Of a stretch of DNA of 64,000 bases, positions 7,359-15,548 are shown one piece after another. The stretch is taken from assembly GCF_965198245.1 (NCBI RefSeq), contig NZ_OZ240249.1, positions 3,720,001-3,784,000 of the forward strand, written 5' to 3'. The position numbers and the translations under genes are program-made. The DNA comes from Poriferisodalis sp965198245. GTDB taxonomy: Bacteria; Actinomycetota; Acidimicrobiia; Acidimicrobiales; Poriferisodalaceae. The number at the start of each line of letters is the position of its first letter. The first letter of the stretch is position 1. The notes under the pieces are model-generated. The model saw nothing but the letters and a program-made list of their open reading frames with translations, was not told the origin of the DNA and did not search any database.

Positions 7359-8303
7359 TCAGCTGCATCTGACGCCAGCCTCATCGCGGTAGTGGCCGGG
7401 TGCGAGAAACGGATTCAATCCAGTCCATCCCCACGCTAGGCCGTATCGCAGCTTCAAGCACGTGCGGTGGCGTTCAATGGCTGTCGCCGCCCAGCCGACA
7501 ATCGTGGCAGCTTGCAGGGCGATGAGAGCGGTGACGGGGTCGGGCAAGAGGAGGAACACCGCTATCGGGATGAGGCTCAGCTCCGCGACGTCCAGAGTCT
7601 CGGTGCGGTTGAAGTAGACGGTTCCCGAGAGGTACCCCCAGGTGAACACCGGATCGGCGAGCACCGGGTACACCGTCGAGTCGTCGTGCGCGACATTCAA
7701 CGTCAGCACATTGTCGGACGCTGTGTAGCTGGCAGCGATTGCGCTGCCTGACGCGTCGTATGCCCAAGGAGCTTCGATAACCGCAGCGACGAAGCCGTCT
7801 GCGTCCGCAATGGCCACGCGGCCGTCGTGCATCGGTCGCAGCTTGTAGCCGTCGTCCAGCTTTAGCTCATAGTCGAATGCGGTGGGCGCCTGCGAGCTCT
7901 TGATGACGGTGAGCACCCGCACGCCAGCGTCTGCCTGGGGCTGCACGAGCGCGTCGGTGTCCTTGTCGACATCCTCGAACAAGACCATGTTTTGGCCAAC
8001 AGCCTTGCCGTTGTCCGGTGTTCCCGGCAGCAGCACTCCCACAGAGGACCCGTCTTGGCGTGACATGACGATGGGATCGGCCGCGTCGGCCGGGACGCTG
8101 AGCATGTCTGAGCCTTCGGCACCCATCGAGAGCACCTTGTCCTCGTCGCCCGTCGTGTCGATAGAGAGCGCTGTCGAGTCAGCAGCGGTGCCGTTGAGCA
8201 GCGCTCCAAGGCCGTCAGTCTGTGCGACAACGGCCTTGTACGCCGCCTCCGCGCTTGATTGCTTCCCGCCGTCGGCCATGGCCGCAGACGGCAATGCCCC
8301 CAA
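7359..8303 (-). CDS. Secreted protein of unknown function, signal peptide frame shifted from its start codon
   Basis: The open frame gives 314 residues from a TTG. Upstream in the same frame the codons read FRIWTALLAGLIALGALPSAAMA, a good Sec signal peptide, but that frame has no start codon and is closed by TGA at 8346-8348. An ATG with a GAAGGA ribosome site lies at 8349 in another frame; removing one base near AGACTTC would join it as MRFRIW. The gene is therefore probably frameshifted, or the read carries an error. The mature part has an extracellular beta-rich look (DSTVYPVLADPVFTWGYLSGTVYFN) and a C-terminal hydrophobic segment (SLIPIAVFLLLPDPVTALIA) before TCLKLRYG...EAGVRCS. The YPVLADP stretch recalls conserved motifs in actinobacterial exported proteins. 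No enzyme motif is recognised. A decayed duplicate is at 6657-6897. Confidence 0.6.
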   Translation of the reverse strand: MGALPSAAMADGGKQSSAEAAYKAVVAQTDGLGALLNGTAADSTALSIDTTGDEDKVLSMGAEGSDMLSVPADAADPIVMSRQDGSSVGVLLPGTPDNGKAVGQNMVLFEDVDKDTDALVQPQADAGVRVLTVIKSSQAPTAFDYELKLDDGYKLRPMHDGRVAIADADGFVAAVIEAPWAYDASGSAIAASYTASDNVLTLNVAHDDSTVYPVLADPVFTWGYLSGTVYFNRTETLDVAELSLIPIAVFLLLPDPVTALIALQAATIVGWAATAIERHRTCLKLRYGLAWGWTGLNPFLAPGHYRDEAGVRCS

Positions 8304-8370
8304 GGCGATCAGCCCCGCAAGGAGCGCCGTCCAAATCCTGAAGTCTCATTATGTTCCTTCAGTCGTAGAA

Positions 8371-8417
8371 CCCGTACAGGGGTGTACGGGGATATGTCAT
8401 CATATGCTGACATATCC
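8371..8417. promoter_or_regulatory. Two adjacent perfect palindromes in the divergent promoter region
   Basis: CCCGTACA-GGGG-TGTACGGG (8371-8390) abuts a second inverted repeat with arms GGATATGTCA and TGACATATCC around an 8-nt spacer (8390-8417). They lie between the ATG-like start of the secreted-protein gene (8349, minus) and the oxidase start (8444, plus), where an operator for a dimeric regulator would be expected. The regulator is not identified. Confidence 0.6.
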
Positions 8418-8443
8418 ACCTCTGCTCGAACCGAAAGGCGACC

Positions 8444-10195
8444 ATGACATTCATTCCCAACCTGAGAACCAAACCGCCCGGAGCTGACTACCCGCAGTCG
8501 AACATCGACGTGCTCGTCAACTATCACGACGTCCTCGAAGCAGCGGAAGCCGCAGGCGGGCTTGTCACCGGCATCGACGATCCCGGTCGCTACAAGGTCG
8601 GTGTGGTGGGCACCGGACCAGCAGGCATGGTCGCCGCGTACGAGCTGCTGCGTCTCGGCGTCAACGTGGACATCTTCTCCACTGACCATGAGTCGTACCG
8701 GTACGGGCGCTGCTGGAGTCAGCCGTTCCCCGATCACGACCAGTACATCGCCGAGATGGGTGCCATGCGTTTCCCGCCGTCCGAGGTCGGCCTGTTCTGG
8801 TATCTCGACAAGTTCGGCATCGAGTACAACTCCGACTTTCCTGATCCCGGCAAAGTGGATACGCTGCTGCACCTCAACGGGCAGTCGTTCGAGTGGAAAG
8901 CTGGCAGCTCAGCGCCGTGGCTGTTCCATACCGTCACCGCAGGACTCGAAGCGCTCATCAGCGACGACACGACCCTCGCGGACGGGACTGTGCTGGCGTC
9001 GCCGACGAAGATGACCGGTCTGATGCTCGACGGCAACTTCCGTGGGGCGCTCGCAGCATGGCAGCCGTGGATCGACCACTTCGAGCATCTGTCGTTCGGC
9101 GCGGGACTGTCGGTCATCTTTCAGCTCAACCCGACACCGCCCGGAGGGACGCCGTGGACCGACGAGGACATGGCGATCTTCGGCACGATCGGTGTCGGCA
9201 GCGGCGGCTTCGGGCCGCTGTACTCGGTCCAGTTCCTGGAGATCTTCCGACTGTTCGTCAACGAACTCGAAACAGACCAGCAGTTCATCCCGTCGGGCAT
9301 CGCGTCGGTGTTCGACGCGATCGGCCATGCCGAGGTCGGGGGACTCAGCGTTCTCGACCATCACAAGAACGAGAACATCACCGAGATCGAGTACGACGGC
9401 GACAACATCAAACTGGTCAGCAACGTCGGTGCTGTGCGCATCTACGACCGTGTGATCTGGGCAGCACCGAAATGGGCGAGCCAGACCAACACGACGCTTG
9501 TCGAGTTCCTGGAACCAGGACGCGAACCGTTGCCGGTCCCAGGCGAACCGACCGTCGCGTCGGCTGTGAAGGAGATGCACACGATCAGCTCGTCCAAGGC
9601 GTTCATTCTCACCGATGACAAGTTCTGGCTGAAGCATGATCTGCCAGCCAACATCCAGTCCGACACGGTCATTCGCGGTCTCTACTGTCTCGACTACGCG
9701 CCCGACGATCCCGACGGTCCCGGAGTCGTGCTGGTCAGCTACACATGGCAGGACGACTCGGCGAAACAGATCGCGTTGCCGTCGGACAACGAGAGTCGCA
9801 TCAAACGGCTTGTCGCTGACGTCGCACGGATCGACTCGGAGTTCGCTGAATATCTCGTTCCCGTGTCAGGCGATTACGAGAAGTACACGATATTTGTGGA
9901 CTGGATGACCGAATCGAACTATCACGGAGCGTTCAAGCTGAACCATCCCAAACAGGACCGGCTCCTGCAAGCCGCCTACTCGGCGTATCTGCGGGCAACC
10001 GGCTACAGCGACCCCTTCGTGTATCTCGCGGGCGACGACGTGTCCTACATGGGCGGCTGGTCCGAGGGAGCGATCGAGACAGCATTGAACGCTGTGGCTG
10101 CTGTGGGGGTGTCGCTGGGCGGCAAAGCGGTCAGCCCGCTGCTGTTCCAGCCCGCATCAGTGGATTACAACTACAGCGTGAACCGGCCTCGCTGA
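8444..10195 (+). CDS. Flavin monoamine / L-amino-acid oxidase family protein
   Basis: 583-residue FAD-dependent oxidase. The dinucleotide-binding motif VGVVGTGPAGMVAAYE starts near residue 52, followed by DIFST (strand 2), a RYGRCW segment and the substrate-site motif YIAEMGAMRFPP at 101-112, which is characteristic of tryptophan 2-monooxygenase/L-amino-acid oxidase relatives. The C-terminal FAD-contacting motif is VYLAGDDVSYMGGWSEGAIETALNA. No signal peptide is seen, so it is probably cytosolic. The ATG at 8444 follows AAAGGCGACC. Probable reaction: oxidative deamination (or oxidative decarboxylation) of an aromatic or basic amino acid with O2; the substrate cannot be read from sequence. It is transcribed away from the secreted/membrane cassette across two palindromes. 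Confidence 0.85.
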   Translation: MTFIPNLRTKPPGADYPQSNIDVLVNYHDVLEAAEAAGGLVTGIDDPGRYKVGVVGTGPAGMVAAYELLRLGVNVDIFSTDHESYRYGRCWSQPFPDHDQYIAEMGAMRFPPSEVGLFWYLDKFGIEYNSDFPDPGKVDTLLHLNGQSFEWKAGSSAPWLFHTVTAGLEALISDDTTLADGTVLASPTKMTGLMLDGNFRGALAAWQPWIDHFEHLSFGAGLSVIFQLNPTPPGGTPWTDEDMAIFGTIGVGSGGFGPLYSVQFLEIFRLFVNELETDQQFIPSGIASVFDAIGHAEVGGLSVLDHHKNENITEIEYDGDNIKLVSNVGAVRIYDRVIWAAPKWASQTNTTLVEFLEPGREPLPVPGEPTVASAVKEMHTISSSKAFILTDDKFWLKHDLPANIQSDTVIRGLYCLDYAPDDPDGPGVVLVSYTWQDDSAKQIALPSDNESRIKRLVADVARIDSEFAEYLVPVSGDYEKYTIFVDWMTESNYHGAFKLNHPKQDRLLQAAYSAYLRATGYSDPFVYLAGDDVSYMGGWSEGAIETALNAVAAVGVSLGGKAVSPLLFQPASVDYNYSVNRPR

Positions 10196-10234
10196 CGAAC
10201 CCCAGCCCGCACCCGCCCACAAGGACGCGCCGGA

Positions 10235-10263
10235 CGGATCCCCAGCCAAAGACTGGGGATCCG
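10235..10263 (+). terminator. Strong hairpin downstream of the oxidase gene
   Basis: 11-bp perfect stem CGGATCCCCAG / CTGGGGATCCG with a 7-nt loop, 40 nt after the oxidase stop. No T-run follows, as is common for terminator-like hairpins in high-GC actinobacteria. Confidence 0.6.
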
Positions 10264-10289
10264 ATCCCTCGCATCAAGTTGACGGGGAG

Positions 10290-10817
10290 ACCGACGCCGT
10301 CGACGCGGTCGCCTCGGCACGGGCGTTGTTGGCCGAGCCGACGCTGGGACCCGTCCAGACGCTGGAGGTCTATGACCCTGCCGTCGCCGAGATCGAGGCT
10401 GTGCTCGAGCACCGCAGAACCCTTGTGGCTGCTCGCACTTTGATGCTCCACCGCGTCGCGGACCAGATCTCCAAGCTGCCCACCGAAGTGCGCGACCAGT
10501 TCGCCACCAACGGCAAGATCGAGAGTCGGCTGCGCCGCCGCGAAGGGATCGACCCCGACACATGTTCGACCCCAGCGGGCCGGCACCGGCTCGACTTCAA
10601 AGGCAACCGGCGCATCAACTCAGTGCTGTACGTCGCGTCGGTCACCCAGCAGCGCACCCAGCCCCAAGCCGTCGCCTATCTCGCGCGCAAGACCGCGGAA
10701 GGCAAGACCCGAAGCGAAGCCAGACGAGCCCACAAACGCCACCTCGCCAACCGCGTCATCCGCCGAATGTGGCGCGACGAACAAGCACGAAACCGGCCAC
10801 TCGCGCTCGCCGCTTGA
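10290..10817 (+). pseudogene. IS110-family transposase relic, 5'-truncated and internally deleted
   Basis: The frame encodes TDAVDAVASARALLAEP...DTCSTPAG joined directly to RHRLDFKGNRRINSVL...MWRDEQ. It is collinear with the intact 361-residue IS110 transposase at 55733-56818 from about residue 97, but lacks the first 96 residues and roughly 90 internal residues. The internal junction falls where the intact protein has two similar stretches (GKYRLEW and VKHRLDF), so deletion by recombination between short repeats is likely. Catalytic Asp residues upstream are lost; it cannot be an active transposase. Confidence 0.9.
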
Positions 10818-10845
10818 CAAGGGAGCGTCTGACAGACCCACGACG

Positions 10846-10869
10846 GGACCAACTAACGGGTCCCCGTCA
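10846..10869 (+). repeat. Copy 2 of the 24-nt dispersed repeat
   Basis: 23 of 24 bases match 6232-6255. GGGACC/GGTCCC arms flank an 8-nt loop. It sits just past the point where similarity between the IS110 relic and the intact IS110 ends, so it may mark the insertion target. Confidence 0.7.
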
Positions 10870-10908
10870 GAGCAGCCAATCCGCCGGGTGATGTCCCGAG
10901 TCGGCTGG

Positions 10909-12246
10909 TCAGTCCCACAGGCGCCTGATGGGGATGGCCCGCAAGCGGTCGCCGAAACTGGCGCTGATCTCGCCGTCGTAGAGCACCACTCCGCACACGA
11001 AGCGATCTCCGACGGCCTTGCGAAGCTTGCGCAGACCGCGGAAGTCCGATTCGGTGACCGTGGCTGCGGCCTTGACTTCGATGCCTGCAAGCTGAGCAGC
11101 ACCATGTTCGACCACGATGTCCACTTCGACACCGTCGCGGTCGCGAAAGTGAAAGAACCGCAGGTCGGCATCGTGCCAGCTGGCCTGTCGTCGCAGCTCG
11201 CCGAACACGAACGTCTCGAGCATCGTGCCGAGAAGCTCGCGGTCTGCGCGCAGCGCGTCGGGCGAGACGCCCATCAACGCGCACGCGACGCCGGTGTCTC
11301 CCAGATGCAGCTTCGGCATCTTGACGAGACGCTTTGTGCGATTGCTATGCCACGGCGTCAGCAATTCGATGATGAAGAGACGCTCGAGCAGCGCCAGATA
11401 CTCCCGAATCGAAGGCGTGCTCAGCTGAAACGGGGCCGCCAGCCGGCTGACGTTGAACAGCCCAGAGGTCTGAGCCGCTGCCGCGGCCAGCAAGCGCGGC
11501 ATCACGTCAAGCTGCTTGATCCGCGCAAGGTCCAGCACATCGCGCTGGGTGACCGTCTCGATGTAGTTGCTGTACCACCGTGACCGACGACGACCGTGGG
11601 GGCGTGCCAGCGCCGCCGGGAAGCCTCCAGCGCAGATGCGTTCAGCCAGTTCGTGGCCGAGTCGCTGATGCCCCATGGTGTCGAAACGGTCGCCGAACAG
11701 CTCGTCCAGGAAGCCTCGGCGCTGCGCTGTCCAGCTCTCAGCCGTCGAGGCTTGATGCTCGGCGTCACGGCTGGCGCTCACTTCAGCTTGAGACAACGGA
11801 TGCAGCCGAACGATCTCCATGCGGCCTGCCAGGGAATCAGCCAGTCGCGGAAGCGAGAGCACATTTGTAGAGCCGGTCAACACGAAGCGGCCCGGTCGGC
11901 GATCGCGGTCGATCGAGATCTTGATGGCCGACATCAGTTCAGGGGCGCGCTGCACCTCATCCAGGACCACCCTCGGCGGTAGATCGGCGACGAACCCGAC
12001 CGGATCGGCGCCGGCAGCGGCCAGAGCTGCACGATCATCGAGTGTTAGATAGGCGTAGCGTTGCCCGTTGGCATCATCGATGCCCGCACTCCGGGCACCC
12101 GGCAGATGGCTCGGCGCGCACAGCGCCTGCGCCAGCGTCGTCTTGCCGCACTGACGCGGACCATGAATCAGGACGGCCGGCGAGTCCGTGAGCGCCTCAG
12201 CGAGGCGCCGTGCCGCAAATCGAGGCATCAGCGACGCATCGATCAT
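10909..12246 (-). CDS. AAA ATPase with C-terminal DUF4143
   Basis: 445-residue ATPase of the same family as the first gene of the window. Walker A is GPRQCGKT at 29-36, Walker B RVVLDEVQ with D96-E97 intact, sensor GRFVLTGS near 118-125, and the C-terminal DUF4143 region contains the nuclease-like FHFRDRDGVEVDIVVE...GIEVKAAA. The start ATG at 12246 (or M7) lies downstream of four 23-nt iterons, which suggests specific control. The family is frequent in actinobacteria and variable between strains. Proposed roles (defence, toxin-like, or DNA-associated) are not established. It is transcribed in the same direction as the SDR gene upstream, but with a 146-nt gap. Confidence 0.88.
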   Translation of the reverse strand: MIDASLMPRFAARRLAEALTDSPAVLIHGPRQCGKTTLAQALCAPSHLPGARSAGIDDANGQRYAYLTLDDRAALAAAGADPVGFVADLPPRVVLDEVQRAPELMSAIKISIDRDRRPGRFVLTGSTNVLSLPRLADSLAGRMEIVRLHPLSQAEVSASRDAEHQASTAESWTAQRRGFLDELFGDRFDTMGHQRLGHELAERICAGGFPAALARPHGRRRSRWYSNYIETVTQRDVLDLARIKQLDVMPRLLAAAAAQTSGLFNVSRLAAPFQLSTPSIREYLALLERLFIIELLTPWHSNRTKRLVKMPKLHLGDTGVACALMGVSPDALRADRELLGTMLETFVFGELRRQASWHDADLRFFHFRDRDGVEVDIVVEHGAAQLAGIEVKAAATVTESDFRGLRKLRKAVGDRFVCGVVLYDGEISASFGDRLRAIPIRRLWD

Positions 12247-12278
12247 CGTCCAGCCTCCGTCGTGGCCCTCCCGCCGTG

Positions 12279-12361
12279 CGGCTGATTATAACTTCGAGGT
12301 ACGGCTGATTGAAAGTTTCTGCTTCGGCTAGTTGAAACTTTCGAGGGCGGCTGTCTGCAAG
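12279..12361. repeat. Four 23-nt-spaced iterons upstream of the DUF4143 ATPase gene
   Basis: The core CGGCT(G/A) begins at 12279, 12302, 12325 and 12348, exactly 23 nt apart. The first three are followed by similar A/T-rich segments (ATTATAACTTCGAGG, ATTGAAAGTTTCTGC, GTTGAAACTTTCGAGG); the last is partial. They sit 33 nt upstream of the ATPase start and are probably operator repeats or a structured leader. Confidence 0.75.
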
Positions 12362-12392
12362 CGGCACACGCCCGCAGCGCCACGCACGAGCG

Positions 12393-13229
12393 TCAGCTGA
12401 GCAGCCAGTCCGCAGGCGTGATGTCGGAGTCGGCGAACAGGCGTGACTGGAAGCGCCGCATACCCGACAGCCAACGGTCGATGTCCGATGCCTTGCGCTC
12501 GCGGTAGGTCTGCACCTCAGGATGGGGCAGCACCAAGAAGCGCTCTTCGGTCATGGCCTCGATGACGGTCTGTGCCAGCTCCGACGGCTGCAGGACACCG
12601 TCACCAGCTGCGGCCCCCGGCGTGCCTCGCCCCTGGTCGCCATTGCCGGTGCGATCGGGGCTGTTGGCCAAGATATTGGTGTCCACGGCCTGCGGGCACA
12701 GCATCGACACCACGATGCCCTTGTCGCCGTAGGTGATCGACAAGAACTCGCCCAGTGACACGGCCGCAGCCTTGGTGACCGCGTACTGCAGCGAGCCGAG
12801 CTGGGTCAAAAGGCCAGCCGCCGAGGCAGTGTTGAGCAGGTAGCCGCCGCCGTTGTGCACCATGACGGGAACGGCTGCCCGGGCCGCATACACGTGAGAC
12901 ATCACGTGGACTTCCCACATGCGCTGGATCTCGTCGTTGGAGACCTCGAGGCCGCCCTGGGTCACGTAGCCGGCGTTGGACACGAACACATCTAGTGCGC
13001 CGTGGGCTGCGACCGTGTCGGCCACAACCGTCTTGATGGCCTCCTCATCGGTGACATCGAGCCCGACGGCCGTGCCGCCAACCCGATCCGCCACGACCTG
13101 CGCGCCAGCCTCATCGCGGTCAACCACGACCAGCGCCCGCGCCCCTTCTGCCCCGAAGCGCTCCACGAGCGCCTCCCCGATTCCACTCGCCCCACCGGTG
13201 ACGACAGCGACTTTGCCTGCAAGCTCCAT
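12393..13229 (-). CDS. Short-chain dehydrogenase/reductase (SDR)
   Basis: 278-residue classical SDR. Cofactor motif TGGASGIGEA at 11-20, NAG at 85-87, catalytic Ser around 136 (NTASAAG), and Y149-x3-K153 (QYAVTKAAA). VVDRDE after strand 2 carries an Asp, favouring NAD over NADP. The start is the ATG at 13229; the much longer open frame upstream is only antisense to the CaiB gene. It is divergent from the CaiB gene at 13374, sharing a 144-nt promoter region, which suggests a shared acyl-CoA or alcohol substrate, but the substrate is unknown. Confidence 0.88.
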   Translation of the reverse strand: MELAGKVAVVTGGASGIGEALVERFGAEGARALVVVDRDEAGAQVVADRVGGTAVGLDVTDEEAIKTVVADTVAAHGALDVFVSNAGYVTQGGLEVSNDEIQRMWEVHVMSHVYAARAAVPVMVHNGGGYLLNTASAAGLLTQLGSLQYAVTKAAAVSLGEFLSITYGDKGIVVSMLCPQAVDTNILANSPDRTGNGDQGRGTPGAAAGDGVLQPSELAQTVIEAMTEERFLVLPHPEVQTYRERKASDIDRWLSGMRRFQSRLFADSDITPADWLLS

Positions 13230-13373
13230 GGCCCGGCAGCGTAATGGCGCCCGCCCCGTTGGCTTCGTGCTGCCATACCCTCCGTCGGGTCCCGCTGGCC
13301 GGGAGCACGGCGAGTAGCGCAGTGTCAGGCTGGTGCGGTCGGCACTGAAGGTCAGTGCAGCGTTGGAGGGACA

Positions 13374-14600
13374 GTGGCAGCACCGTTGGACGATGTGAGA
13401 GTGATCGAGGTGGACAGCTGGATGGCCACGCCGTCGGCGGGAGCGATCCTGGCCGACCTCGGTGCGGACGTCATCAAGGTGGAGCCGCTCGAGGGCGATC
13501 CGGCCCGGGGCTTCAGCCGGCCAGCCAAGCTTCCGCCCGAGATCAAGGACTACGACTTCCAGTTCGACGTGGACAACCGCGGCAAGCGCTCCATCGCAGT
13601 CGACCTGGACTCGGCACCCGGCCGCGAGGTGGTCCACCGGCTCATCGCAGGCGCGGACGTGTTCATGTGCAACCTGCTCGTCCACCGCCAGGAACGCTTC
13701 GGGCTCGATCCGGCCACGGTGACAGCGGTCAACCCGCGCATCGTGCATGCGACGCTGACCGGCTACGGCACCACCGGTCCGGAGGCGTGGCGTCCGGGCT
13801 ACGACGTGACGGCGTTCTTCGGTCGCTCGGGCATCTACGACGCAATGCGTGAAGGGCCCAACGGGACGGTCCCCATGGCGCGCCCCGCCCAGGGCGATCA
13901 CACGACCGGCCTCGCGCTCGTGGGGGCGGTGCTCGCCGCGCTGCGGATGGCCGAGCGAACCGGTGAGGCCCAAGCGGTGGAAACATCGCTGTACGAGACA
14001 GCCGTGTGGACTCAGGCCTCCGACTACGCCATCACCGCCATGGACAAGGCGCCGCTGCGCCAGCGCGCCCGCGAGAACATGATCATCCCCACCGCCAATC
14101 GCTATCCGTGCGGGGACGGCAAGTGGGTGGTGTTCAACATGCCCCAGGACAGCGCATGGCCGCTGCTGTGCCGGGTCATCGAGCGGCTCGACTGGCTGCA
14201 AGACGAGCGCTTCGCCGACATCCGTGGCCGGTTCGCCCACATGGGAGAGATCGTGGCCGGCATCGACGAAGCCCTTGCGCACCGGACCCGTGACGAGTGG
14301 GGCGAGATCTTCGACGCCGAGGGAATCATCTGGGGCCCGGTGCTGGGGCTGCACGAAGTGGCCGACGACCCCCAGGCCGAAGCGCTGGGCCTGTTCCCCA
14401 CGCTCGACAGCCCCGACATCGGCGAGTACCGCAGCGTGGGCATCCCGATGCGGTTCGCGACGGCCGATGTCGGACCGCGTGGACCGTCTCCGAAGCTGGG
14501 CGATCACACACGCGAGCTGCTCACCGCCGCTGGCATGTCAGACGAAGCAATCGACAGGCTGATCGCCGAAGGCGCGGTGCACGAATCCTCAGCGGAGTGA
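13374..14600 (+). CDS. CaiB/BaiF family CoA-transferase
   Basis: 408-residue class III CoA-transferase, forming an interlocked dimer in this family. Characteristic N-terminus LDDVRVIEVDSWMATPSAG and LADLGADVIKVEP; the catalytic aspartate is D175 in QGDHTTG. It moves CoA between organic acids; the acceptor is not evident. The start is the GTG at 13374, which gives the conserved N-terminus. It is divergent from the SDR gene. A 97-nt segment of this gene (codons around 141-172) is repeated at 17477-17573 with four mismatches, a recent duplication. Confidence 0.9.
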   Translation: MAAPLDDVRVIEVDSWMATPSAGAILADLGADVIKVEPLEGDPARGFSRPAKLPPEIKDYDFQFDVDNRGKRSIAVDLDSAPGREVVHRLIAGADVFMCNLLVHRQERFGLDPATVTAVNPRIVHATLTGYGTTGPEAWRPGYDVTAFFGRSGIYDAMREGPNGTVPMARPAQGDHTTGLALVGAVLAALRMAERTGEAQAVETSLYETAVWTQASDYAITAMDKAPLRQRARENMIIPTANRYPCGDGKWVVFNMPQDSAWPLLCRVIERLDWLQDERFADIRGRFAHMGEIVAGIDEALAHRTRDEWGEIFDAEGIIWGPVLGLHEVADDPQAEALGLFPTLDSPDIGEYRSVGIPMRFATADVGPRGPSPKLGDHTRELLTAAGMSDEAIDRLIAEGAVHESSAE

Positions 14601-14617
14601 GCCCGGTCGCCGCTCGG

Positions 14618-15463
14618 CTAGTCCACGATGGTCACCGTGAGGGTGTGGGCGCCAAGGTGATGCGGTTGTCCGTGAGGAAACCGCCGAACAGGGTCAGGGT
14701 GGCCCGGCGCCGGCCCCGGCCGGCCCAGGCTGCTGTGGGCGCGCCACTCCACGGTGGCCGCGCCGCTGCTGCCGGACACCGTCTCGGGCACGGCGGTCAG
14801 GGTCGTCTCCCCGTCCGCCCACAGGAAATACTGGTGATAGCCCACGAAGGGCCAGACGGGCCGGGTGTCGGTCCACAGGTTGCCCAGCGGCTGGAAGTCC
14901 CGGCTGCAGTCAGGCAGCACTCTGGTGCCGAAGCCGTCGGCGGCGGTTACCCACACCTGGAAGGTGTTGAGTCCGACCCTGAGGTTGGCCGTGGCCGCCG
15001 CGTCGGTGGCCAGGGTGGCCCGGCGCAGCTTGACGACATATCCGGCGCTGGCGTTGCTGATGGTGGGCGTGACGATCAGAGAGGTTTAGGCGTTGGCCAC
15101 GGTGGCGGTGTAGTAGCGGTTGCCGGGGGTGAATGCCGGCGAGAGGGTCCCCACGCTGATGGACCGGTCCGCGCCCATGCCGACGTCCTGAGGCTGAGAC
15201 TGAAGCTGTGGCCGGGATCGACGTACATGATGAGCGCGATCTCCGACTGCGGGTCGCCGAAGGCGCTGTCGCCCTCCACCAGGCTGCCCGACGCCGCCTT
15301 GGCCGACCAGCGCCAACAACGCTCGTGACAACAGCGCCGACCCGGACCCTGCCCGGCCGCCGAGCACCCCGAACACCCGCCCTCCTCAGCACAGCCCGCC
15401 ACAGCCGGACGCGCCACGAAACCCCAGCGCCACAAGCAAGAATGGGGAGAAGCGAGAGGACAT
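14618..15463 (-). pseudogene. Broken secreted protein with cadherin-like beta-sandwich domain
   Basis: The reverse strand starts at 15463 with MSSRFSPFLLVALGFRGASGC, a signal peptide, then meets a stop (GGLC*) and frame changes. Further on it reads SVGTLSPAFTPGNRYYTATVANA, an in-frame TAA, then LIVTPTISNASAGYVVKL...LRVGLNTFQVWVTAADGFG, matching the cadherin-like beta-sandwich repeat pattern (GTLSPAF...YTATVAN...VTPT...LNVG.N). The last part continues to HTLTVTIVD before TAG. At least two stops and one or two frameshifts make it non-functional. It may once have been a surface protein of the same type as the giant gene at 17618-21709. Confidence 0.75.
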
Positions 15464-15548
15464 GAAAGCCTCACAAACTCAACTCGAATGCTGGGATTGA
15501 CTTACGTAGTTACCCAATGATGTTGCACCCCCTATCTACGTTGGGGGT

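Noticed and set aside
10195..10290. Small RNA or riboswitch at the strong hairpin after the oxidase
   Set aside because: A single 11-bp stem right after a stop codon is better explained as a terminator.
13230..13373. Riboswitch between SDR and CaiB
   Set aside because: No conserved stem pattern could be recognised; region only reads as a divergent promoter.
12393..14507. 704-codon minus-strand frame covering SDR and CaiB regions
   Set aside because: Only the last 278 codons are the SDR; the rest is antisense to the well-supported CaiB gene.
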